Shown here: positions 46,701 through 53,292 of the stretch, one piece after another
Layout: every line of letters begins with the position of its first letter
Position numbering within the stretch: position 1 is the stretch's first letter
Assembly: GCF_000178955.2 (NCBI RefSeq)
Contig: NC_016631.1
Span: 3,906,001 to 3,970,000, forward strand
DNA: 64,000 nt
Reading direction: 5' to 3'
Source of the DNA: Granulicella mallensis MP5ACTX8
GTDB lineage: Bacteria; Acidobacteriota; Terriglobia; Terriglobales; Acidobacteriaceae
Notes under the pieces: generated by a model
The model's input: the letters and a program-made list of their open reading frames with translations, nothing else
What the model was told of the DNA's origin: nothing
The model's database searches: none
Program-made: the position numbers and the translations under genes

Positions 46701-46986
46701 TAAGGACGGGGAGTTTGTACGAACCGCCGGATGCGTGATCGCACGACAGCGCCCCGGCACGGCGAAGGGATTTATCTTCCTCTCTATGGAGGATGAGACC
46801 GGGATCGCCAACGTGATTGTTACGCCCGATCTCTATGAGCATGACCGTCTTGTTGTTACTCGTAGCAAATTTCTATTGGTGGAAGGCGTACTTCAAAACC
46901 AGGACGGTGTAATTCACGTCAAGGCTATCCGCCTAACAGCTCTTTCTGATCATGCTCTTCAAGTGCAGTCGCATGATTTCCATTAA
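43768..46986 (+). CDS. dnaE2: DnaE2 (ImuC), error-prone DNA polymerase III alpha subunit
   Basis: ATG at 43768 (MTDRYVELHVASAFSFLEGAS) starts within the end of imuB. The 1072-residue product has a PHP domain at the N-terminus, the polymerase palm with GRGSAANSAVCYALEITVIDP and the acidic EWPDIDLDLPSEGQREQ, the finger region TVGMFQIESRAQMASLPRNYP, GVPLFQEQLLRIAM, and a C-terminal OB fold (GCVIARQRPGTAKGFIFLSMEDETG). Length and order are those of DnaE2, the polymerase that does SOS-induced translesion synthesis with ImuA and ImuB. Confidence 0.93.
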   Translation: MTDRYVELHVASAFSFLEGASQPEELMKRAAELEMPAMAILDRNGVYGAARFHTSGNRNGVRAHIGAEIAVSSFGTRWMPPAWLPNQFVAEPPRLPLLCESQAGYQNLCQLITQFKMREKSKLEGSATWEDLHQYAAGLVCLTGGEEGPLAAALAEGGEEAGRKAVERLVRIYGPNNVYVEVQRHYEREEEWRNQAAIRIACSLRLPVLATNGVRYAKAYEREVLDLFTAVRHHTELDQAGRLLALNSQRHLRRASEMARLFHDVPNATENSIELSARLKFELDDLGYAFPKYPVPEDESMDSFLRKRVAEGIVRRYGPKNDRALLERAKKQVEHELDLIARLGFAGYFLIVWDIVQFCKGRDILIQGRGSAANSAVCYALEITVIDPVGMELLFERFLSENRGEWPDIDLDLPSEGQREQAIQYVYQRYGELGAAMTANVITYRGKSSAREVGKALGFDQESLGRLSSLVSQWEWRGKNDTIAHSFQHAGFDIKHPRIAKYLELCMRIQDLPRHLGQHSGGMVICQGQLNSVVPLERASMPGRTVVQWDKEDCADLGIIKVDLLGLGMMAVLHDCLKLIPQHYGEAVDLAQLPEDEEVYRVLQQADTVGMFQIESRAQMASLPRNYPTRFYDLVVQVAIIRPGPIVGKMMHPYMRRRQKREPVTYPHPSLEPVLKRTLGVPLFQEQLLRIAMTVANFTGAEAEELRRAVGMRRSWERMKNLEVNLRAGMAANGIDLKTQDTIVENISSFALYGFPESHAASFAMIAYASAYLKVRYLAAFTCAILNNQPMGFYAPAVLVKDAQRHGLRILPIDVQISDWPCTIEEERDGSLSLRMGLGYAKGLSKQSAEMLVKSRDQDGPFRSAEDLALRVPILNRKGLMLLARIGALNKIDAIEHRRDALWQVDRAGKLEGPLLRQNNEWLQEDSRTLPLQQMTTEERLVSDYAGTGLTVGRHPMYYRRAALQSQRILSAQELKVYKDGEFVRTAGCVIARQRPGTAKGFIFLSMEDETGIANVIVTPDLYEHDRLVVTRSKFLLVEGVLQNQDGVIHVKAIRLTALSDHALQVQSHDFH

Positions 46987-46992
46987 CGCCTT

Positions 46993-47202
46993 TTGAAATT
47001 TTCTGCCGCGAGCAAAATCGTGAAGCTATTTGTCCCTCGTGTACTGGCAACTCCTGAGCGAATTCAGGGGAACTCGAAGGTCGTCCAGATTTGGGATCAG
47101 AACCTCGAAGCTGGGCCTCAGTATTTCATCATGAAGTGTTACGCCGATGGAGAGCTAGACGCACTGTTCAACTACGCCTATTGGACTCATCCTGGCGAGT
47201 AG
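46993..47202 (+). CDS. Small hypothetical protein
   Basis: A frame of 69 codons from TTG 46993 (or 60 codons from GTG 47020) lies seven bases after dnaE2. The sequence SKVVQIWDQNLEAGPQYFIM and ELDALFNYAYWTHPGE looks protein-like, but there is no recognised family and no clear ribosome binding site. It may be co-transcribed with the mutasome genes. Confidence 0.35.
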   Translation: MKFSAASKIVKLFVPRVLATPERIQGNSKVVQIWDQNLEAGPQYFIMKCYADGELDALFNYAYWTHPGE

Positions 47203-47262
47203 CTCACGGTGAAACGGTGCAAGACAGTCTTGAACTGTTGAGCGTAATTTGAGGCGCTCCAT

Positions 47263-48330
47263 TCAGATGATGCTGGCATCTCTGCAGGCGATAAGGAACG
47301 GCCTCTTCAAGAAGCCAGCGTCGTTGTAAGGAAGGCGCTCGGCCGCTCTGAGTTCGATTGCTAAAAGCTTATCCCTAGAAACACCAATATTCTCCCAGTC
47401 CTCGCCAATTCGTTGTAACCAAGCCTTCCCATCATTTTGAGCGCAGAGCTTTGCCTTGTAGCGTTCTTCAATGCCGAAGACATCTTTCCATGCTTCAACT
47501 TCTTCTTCGTGTCCTAGTGAGGTGAATGTGAGTTCAATATCCTCTCTCCTCAGCTCTGACACGTCTTTAGTCTTGAGCGCCACCGCGATAGTAATTCTAG
47601 GGTCTTCCGCTGAGTAGCTGTAGAAGGCCTTTCGCCGACCTCCGGCCTTCTTGGTAATAGGATCAAGGTGCTTGATCGGATCGCCTCCCAGCTTGTAGCT
47701 TGAATTGCATTGAGGGCACATGGGGGCGAGATTGCGAGGGTTTACAGAATTGAAGGGGTAGATCCCTTTGGGAAGAAAGTGGTCATATGGATCTCGTGTT
47801 GTATAGTTCAACCCCCTAATGTCGATATATCCGCAATAAGGGCACTTTTCTTCCGTATTCACCTTAATGAACTCGATGTAGCGCTCCTCGATGCTTCCGA
47901 TTCGCGACGTGACCGCTTTGAGTTTGATCACCTGAGCGAAGAGGCTCTTGCAGAAGCTCTTCAATTTCTTTTCCAATTCGGTATTCAATGCGCGAATGTC
48001 AGCGTAGGTTCCAGGGGTCTTCCCTGGATCATTGGCACAGAGAGCCTCAATGTCGTTGTTGTTGTCACACCAGATGGCCACCTGCCCGCGCTGGGTTTCT
48101 GTGAGTTGCGTTCTAAACAACCCGTAAATCTCCTGGATAGGCCCATAAAGAGGGTCCGTTGTGATTGATTCATCATTGGAAATGTCCTCAACGATAATCT
48201 TCAGCTCAGGGTGAAGTAAATCGAGCGAAAAGTCTCCACTCGCCTTGCACCAGACCTCCTTCACGAGGTGTTCCACGTACTCCTGGAATCGCGCACTACT
48301 ATGGTTGACATACCGGTATGTAAAGAGCAT
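47263..48330 (-). CDS. HNH endonuclease paired with an AAA ATPase (PtuB-like)
   Basis: The 355-residue product has a zinc-type HNH core: CPYCGYIDIRG (near residue 162), DPYDHFLPKGIYP (near 182; the D-H pair is catalytic), NLAPMCPQCNSSYK (near 205) and GGDPIKHLDP. The rest is helical. It starts four bases after the ATPase gene, last in the restriction operon. Such HNH-ATPase pairs are known as the Septu antiphage system (PtuA/PtuB) and also appear with retrons and restriction systems. It is probably the nuclease effector. Confidence 0.75.
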   Translation of the reverse strand: MLFTYRYVNHSSARFQEYVEHLVKEVWCKASGDFSLDLLHPELKIIVEDISNDESITTDPLYGPIQEIYGLFRTQLTETQRGQVAIWCDNNNDIEALCANDPGKTPGTYADIRALNTELEKKLKSFCKSLFAQVIKLKAVTSRIGSIEERYIEFIKVNTEEKCPYCGYIDIRGLNYTTRDPYDHFLPKGIYPFNSVNPRNLAPMCPQCNSSYKLGGDPIKHLDPITKKAGGRRKAFYSYSAEDPRITIAVALKTKDVSELRREDIELTFTSLGHEEEVEAWKDVFGIEERYKAKLCAQNDGKAWLQRIGEDWENIGVSRDKLLAIELRAAERLPYNDAGFLKRPFLIACRDASII

Positions 48331-48334
48331 GGCG

Positions 48335-50146
48335 CTATTCGGCTTCCTTTTTATCGAATGCCTGATTGATGAAGAGCACCTTCTCCACCGAGTCGCCGAG
48401 TTCTTTGCCCGCTTCAGCGATCAGTGCGTCGGGGCTCTCATCGCCTTGAAGACGCTGACGGAGCTCTTTAAGCTTGTCGAGAGCATAGTCGCCTATCGTT
48501 TCCCTCCGACCGAACACTCTGATCGTGATTGCGTTTGCGGATGCTCCAAAGGTATTGAACTTTGCAAAGTCCCAGTCGACTTTGCCATCCGGGCGCTTCT
48601 CAAAAACAAGAACATTATCTTGTCTGCAATCAGAAATGATGAACGGGGAGTGAGAGGTAAGCAGCACTTCTCGCATCACGTTCTTCGTCGCCGAATCGGC
48701 TTCGAGGGCTGCCCTTAGTGTGGATATATAGGAAGCGCGCCAGTCGGGGTTTAAGTGGGTTTCGGGCTCGTCCAACAGAAAGAGCGCAGACTCATGACGG
48801 AAGAGAAGGCAGAGTCCTATGGTGTGGAGGAGCTGGTGCTCTCCGTCAGACAACGCCTTGATGTAAATTGTCTGGGGGATACCTTCTTTGATAAGCGAGC
48901 CTTCTTTAAAACGCATGATCCGTTCATGAGAGGCGGGCGTCGAAATTGTCTCATTGACGTATAGGCTACCTGACTTATAAAGCTCAGCTTTGGTCTCGAT
49001 GTCCACCTTGTACTGATTCAGCATAAGCAATGTCTGAAACGACTGAAACAGATTCAGCGCAGACTTGGCACTCGATAGCTCGTCTGAGTCTTCCACCCTC
49101 TCACTGAAGTGGAATTGAAAAGCTTTCTTTGTTGCCTCGTTAACCCAATAGTCGAGGTAGAGATCGCCTCCTTCACCGTTCGAAGAGTCATTTTCGCTGT
49201 CGTAGAAGGCCGTAGAGCATCTAATCAGCTTGTCAATCAACCCAAACTGCAGTGCGTCTTTATCGTTGTAGTAGCCAGACAATTTCGAGGTTAATTCGAC
49301 CGTGGTCTTCGACTTATCCTTTTTCTCTTCGAGCGACATGGAGCTCAGCCGTTCCTCAGCAATTGGCAGACGGTGGAATTTGCGAATGATAATGCGGAAC
49401 CGTTGAATCCCCTTGAGTCCCATCTCTTTCTCGAACACTCGAAGGATTGCATCGTTAGGGAAAAGAAAATGGCAAATCAGGATGGCTTGACTGAACTGCT
49501 CATCCAAGTAAATCAGTCGGCCTTCCGGCTTGCCGTCATACGGAACATCTTTGACCAGGTGGTCGCAGTATTCATCAAACTGGACGAACCGCATTTTGAA
49601 GAAGGGCAGGCTGAGCACTTCATTGTGCCCAGAAGAGTAGCCGAGCACGTAGGTGGGGAGGTACGCCTTGACCTCTGTGCGGGTCAACTCGGTTTCTGTT
49701 ACCTCTCCTGTGCTAATGAGCTTATTCAGCCAGTGGATTACAGGTCGTTCCCCTTCCTGCTTCGTAATTCTAATGTGGAAGACGGGCCAATCATCTTCCT
49801 TCGGCCAAGGATCACGCGGAACAATCCTGTTGTTTGGGATAAGGTATTCCAACTCGAATGCGTCCGGTGTGGCGCTCTCTGCTCGAAATCCTTCGGAGCT
49901 CGATTCGGGGTCGAACTCAAAGCCGTCCGGCCGGTAGTCGAGGTAGATGCACTCGATATGGTAGAAAATGGCCGCGAGGGCTTCGAGTACGTTAGATTTC
50001 CCGCTCCCGTTGCGGCCTGCAAGGCAGTAGGGATGAAACCCAAAGCAACGGTCTTCGTTCCACGCCCATTCGCGGAGAAAATTGATTTCGAAGCCTGCGG
50101 AGAGGCTCCGGAAATCGACACCGAGTTTGAGACGAAGAAGTTTCAT
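48335..50146 (-). CDS. Restriction-associated AAA/ABC-type ATPase (PtuA-like)
   Basis: The 603-residue product is a RecF/OLD-like ATPase: Walker A LAGRNGSGKSNVLEALAAIF near residue 50, an ABC-type signature LSDGEHQLLHTIG near 420, Walker B ALFLLDEPETHLNP near 460, and the His loop LLTSHSPFIISDCR near 498. The middle part is a coiled or helical insertion. It overlaps hsdS by four bases (ATGA) and is followed by the HNH gene. Translational coupling to hsdS indicates one complex or one regulated system, with the ATPase as sensor and the HNH protein as nuclease. Confidence 0.8.
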   Translation of the reverse strand: MKLLRLKLGVDFRSLSAGFEINFLREWAWNEDRCFGFHPYCLAGRNGSGKSNVLEALAAIFYHIECIYLDYRPDGFEFDPESSSEGFRAESATPDAFELEYLIPNNRIVPRDPWPKEDDWPVFHIRITKQEGERPVIHWLNKLISTGEVTETELTRTEVKAYLPTYVLGYSSGHNEVLSLPFFKMRFVQFDEYCDHLVKDVPYDGKPEGRLIYLDEQFSQAILICHFLFPNDAILRVFEKEMGLKGIQRFRIIIRKFHRLPIAEERLSSMSLEEKKDKSKTTVELTSKLSGYYNDKDALQFGLIDKLIRCSTAFYDSENDSSNGEGGDLYLDYWVNEATKKAFQFHFSERVEDSDELSSAKSALNLFQSFQTLLMLNQYKVDIETKAELYKSGSLYVNETISTPASHERIMRFKEGSLIKEGIPQTIYIKALSDGEHQLLHTIGLCLLFRHESALFLLDEPETHLNPDWRASYISTLRAALEADSATKNVMREVLLTSHSPFIISDCRQDNVLVFEKRPDGKVDWDFAKFNTFGASANAITIRVFGRRETIGDYALDKLKELRQRLQGDESPDALIAEAGKELGDSVEKVLFINQAFDKKEAE

Positions 50147-51714
50147 GGGCGTGGATAGAAGACGATTTCTTTTCGTTCCATGTCGAACCGCTGCTCAACG
50201 GTTCCCGCTTCGATATACTCGAAAACTTTGGCCTTCACGTCTTCGTAGTTAGCGTCTCTCATGTCATAGTTCACTGCTTCCCAAATTTCGTTAAAACTGA
50301 AGGGAGGAGTCAGAACTTGACTGAGAATGCGGTATTTGAAGAAATCTTCAGACCATGAGATGGAATCACCGGGACCGTAATCGATTCTGTCCTCGAGTTC
50401 CAGCATCTGTGCTTCGATTTCTGGCGGCGCAACGAAGCTACCTGGACGCTTAAATCTTCCCTCAGCCGTTGGACGCTCTGGGACAGAGGTGGGTCCTGGT
50501 GATTCGACTTCATTGGCAAGTGTGCTACGGTTCAAATTCAACTCGCCGCGAAATGCGCGTTGTTGGATAGAAGCGAAAAGATAGTCCACCTCGGGCGATT
50601 GGGCAAGCACCAATTCCTTCAGTGCGAGAATTCGAGAGAGCGTTTGGGAGAACTCACGTTGAAGACCGATTGGAGGAAGTGGAACATTTAGTGTCCTGAG
50701 CCGTCCCATACTAATCCGTGCTCTCGTTTCACCCAGGACAAGGCTATGTGCAAGTGCGAGCGTACCTGGCATATTCAGAAGCCAGCAAATGAATTCAGGC
50801 AGCGCTACGCCTTTTTTTGCACGGATCTGTACGCAATCGGCCTTATTGAGAGACTCAGGTATCGTGCTGGGCACGATGGCGGCTCTCAGGTTGGGTTCTC
50901 CCAGAGTTCCTACTATTACATCGCCAGGCGCACAATGATGTTTTGGAAGATTTGCATAGTGTTGAGGAGAGATATATGCGATCCCAGAATTCTTTAGACT
51001 CCCAATACCGATATCCTGGAGCCTCCAAACACGGATGCCGTTGTCCCTATAGTGCTCGGTCTTAAGATTCGAACCGAACGGACCATCAGAAAACTTCACC
51101 GCCAGCTCCGACAACGGCACGATCGGCCAGTTCTTCGAATTGGATACTGGATCGCCAAATATGTTGAGAAAGCATGACCGGAGAAGCGTTTCAGCGAGTT
51201 GAAGGGATTCTTGGCGTTGGTGGCGGAGTGCATCTGCCATATCCAGCAACGCCGCAATCTTCTTTTGCTCGTCGCTGGAAGGGAGTAGCAGTTCCTTTTC
51301 ATAGGCATCGTTGCGGTTAAGTCCTGGGACAGCAGCGTGCTTGTTGAGAGCATCTAGATCAAGCATCTGAAGCATGAAAAACAGCCATCTCAAGTTGACT
51401 GAGGTGCAACTTTGGTCTACATAATAGGTGGTATCAATCGGACAGCATGACATGCTTGAATACTGCAGTGCCCCAGCAGATCCTTTTCGACCAATGATGA
51501 TGGTTGGCCCATTCGTGATTGGTTCATGATGCCAGCCAACAATCCCGTTTGATCCATACACAGGAAAATTTCCTCCCTGACGGTGTTTTTCTGGGAGGCT
51601 TCGACCATACTTGAATTCGCAAAAGGTTCCCAACTGCTTCATGGCTATCTTGATCCTTGGGATTGCATTATCGTTTCCTATATGGCTTGATGGCACGAGA
51701 GAGAATTGGGTCAT
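50143..51714 (-). CDS. hsdS: Type I restriction specificity subunit HsdS
   Basis: The 523-residue product has two target-recognition domains: one at about 25-185 ending LLLPSSDEQKKIAALLDMADALRHQ, the other at about 200-390 ending LNVPLPPIGLQREFSQTLSRI. Each ends in the usual conserved helix that sets the spacing of the two half-sites. An extra C-terminal domain of about 110 residues (ISWSEDFFKYRILSQVL, VFEYIEAGTVEQRFD) is not usual for HsdS and may contact the AAA protein encoded next. Four-base overlaps on both sides show tight coupling. Confidence 0.9.
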   Translation of the reverse strand: MTQFSLVPSSHIGNDNAIPRIKIAMKQLGTFCEFKYGRSLPEKHRQGGNFPVYGSNGIVGWHHEPITNGPTIIIGRKGSAGALQYSSMSCCPIDTTYYVDQSCTSVNLRWLFFMLQMLDLDALNKHAAVPGLNRNDAYEKELLLPSSDEQKKIAALLDMADALRHQRQESLQLAETLLRSCFLNIFGDPVSNSKNWPIVPLSELAVKFSDGPFGSNLKTEHYRDNGIRVWRLQDIGIGSLKNSGIAYISPQHYANLPKHHCAPGDVIVGTLGEPNLRAAIVPSTIPESLNKADCVQIRAKKGVALPEFICWLLNMPGTLALAHSLVLGETRARISMGRLRTLNVPLPPIGLQREFSQTLSRILALKELVLAQSPEVDYLFASIQQRAFRGELNLNRSTLANEVESPGPTSVPERPTAEGRFKRPGSFVAPPEIEAQMLELEDRIDYGPGDSISWSEDFFKYRILSQVLTPPFSFNEIWEAVNYDMRDANYEDVKAKVFEYIEAGTVEQRFDMERKEIVFYPRP

Positions 51715-53291
51715 CCCAAAATCCCTTCAAGTTCGGCGATGCCCTGCTGAATCTTGTCTTCAAGCGTTTTGAGCTTCTGGAGAATCACCTTGGGCTCTTC
51801 GTATTCGGTTTCGTCGTGATCGGCCTCATGGTAACGGTTGAAGGAAAGATCGTATTGCTTGTCACGAATTTCTTGTACGGGAACGAAGAAGCATTTCGCC
51901 TTGCGGTCACCGGGGTGCAGAGGATTTCGAGCCTTCCACTGCGCCACCACATCGGGTAAGTCGCTCTCAGAAATGCGCTGGCGCTTGTCATCGAGCGAGA
52001 GACCGTCTTTATCAATGCGATAGAACCAGGTGTGCTTGGTCTTACCCCCGCGCGTGAAGACAAGAATGGCGGTCGCCACTCCGGCGTACGGTTTGAAGAC
52101 ACCACTGGGCAGTGAGATGACGGCCTTTAACTCAGCATCTTCCACGAGTTTCTTGCGAGCCTCTACAAATGCGCCGCCGGAGCCGAAGAGAACGCCCTGC
52201 GGGATGATAATTCCGGCGGTACCACCGGTCTTGAGCAGGGTGAAGATACGCTCGGTGAATAGCAACTCTGTCTTAGTAGTGTTGAGTTGAAGGCTTTCAT
52301 TGATATCGCCCTTATCGATGCTTCCTGTAAAGGGCGGATTGGCCATGACAATGTCGTATTCTTCTTCCTCGGTAAACTTCTTGCTGAGGGTGTCCTGGTA
52401 GTCGACGTTGGGATTGTCGATGCCGTGCATCATGAGATTCATGAGTGCAAGCCTGACCATGGTTGTATCGAAGTCATACCCATAGAGACTCTGCTCAAGG
52501 ATGTCCTTATTGTCCTGAGTGAGCATTCCGCTTACACTGCTGCGGACAAAGCCATCTTCATCCGGAGTAAGCGCCTGGCGTTTTTTCTTCTTTTTGGCGA
52601 GTTGGGTAATGATGTACTGATACGCGTCCAGCAAAAAGCCAGCCGTACCGCAAGCTGGATCACAAATCCGGTGGCCTAGCTGCGGGTTCACCAACTCGCT
52701 GACGAGCTTGATGATGTGGCGTGGAGTACGAAACTGGCCGTTTTTTCCAGCCGTGCTGATTTCGTTGAGCAACATCTCATAGACATCGCCCTGAATGTCC
52801 TGAAAAAGATGCCCGTCTTCGCGCGCTTCCCGTTCGATCTCAGCAAAGATGTCTTCAATAGTTGCGATAGCGCCCTGGAGGAGATTGGCGCTAGGAATCA
52901 GGAAGACAGCATTCGCCATATGGTGCGTAAAAGAGCTGCCTTTTCCGTTGAGTCCTTTAATGAATGGGAAGACTTTTTGCTGCACATGGGGCAGCATGAG
53001 TTCCGCCTTCATCTCCTTAAAGTAGCTCCAACGCAGAGTGGCCTTATCAATGGGTTCTTTTTTGGCGGTATCGTGCGGCAGATAGAACTTACCCTTGAAG
53101 CGAGAAGTGAAATGGTCACCTGTAAACTCGGCATCCTTTTCGCGTTTGAGGTCGAGTTCATCGAGTTGCTTCATGAAAAGCAGGTATGTGATCTGCTCGA
53201 TGGCGGAAAGTGGATTGGAGATTCCGCCCGCCCAGAAGCGGTCCCAGAGGGCGCGAATAAGCGAAAGAAGTTTGGCGTTGAGTTGGAGCAT
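51711..53291 (-). CDS. hsdM: Type I restriction N6-adenine methyltransferase HsdM
   Basis: The ATG at 53291 (MLQLNAKLLSLIRALWDRFW) is chosen over a TTG twelve bases upstream. The 526-residue product has the HsdM helical N-domain (FMKQLDELDLKREKD) and the methylase domain with ICDPACGTAGFLLDAY (SAM binding, near residue 214) and DIVMANPPFTGS (catalytic NPPF, near 318). With HsdS it methylates adenines in the recognition site. It starts one base after hsdR and overlaps hsdS by four. Confidence 0.92.
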   Translation of the reverse strand: MLQLNAKLLSLIRALWDRFWAGGISNPLSAIEQITYLLFMKQLDELDLKREKDAEFTGDHFTSRFKGKFYLPHDTAKKEPIDKATLRWSYFKEMKAELMLPHVQQKVFPFIKGLNGKGSSFTHHMANAVFLIPSANLLQGAIATIEDIFAEIEREAREDGHLFQDIQGDVYEMLLNEISTAGKNGQFRTPRHIIKLVSELVNPQLGHRICDPACGTAGFLLDAYQYIITQLAKKKKKRQALTPDEDGFVRSSVSGMLTQDNKDILEQSLYGYDFDTTMVRLALMNLMMHGIDNPNVDYQDTLSKKFTEEEEYDIVMANPPFTGSIDKGDINESLQLNTTKTELLFTERIFTLLKTGGTAGIIIPQGVLFGSGGAFVEARKKLVEDAELKAVISLPSGVFKPYAGVATAILVFTRGGKTKHTWFYRIDKDGLSLDDKRQRISESDLPDVVAQWKARNPLHPGDRKAKCFFVPVQEIRDKQYDLSFNRYHEADHDETEYEEPKVILQKLKTLEDKIQQGIAELEGILG

Positions 53292-53292
53292 A

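Noticed and set aside
47263..50146. Retron with ATPase-HNH effectors
   Set aside because: No reverse transcriptase and no msr/msd-like RNA is present next to the pair.
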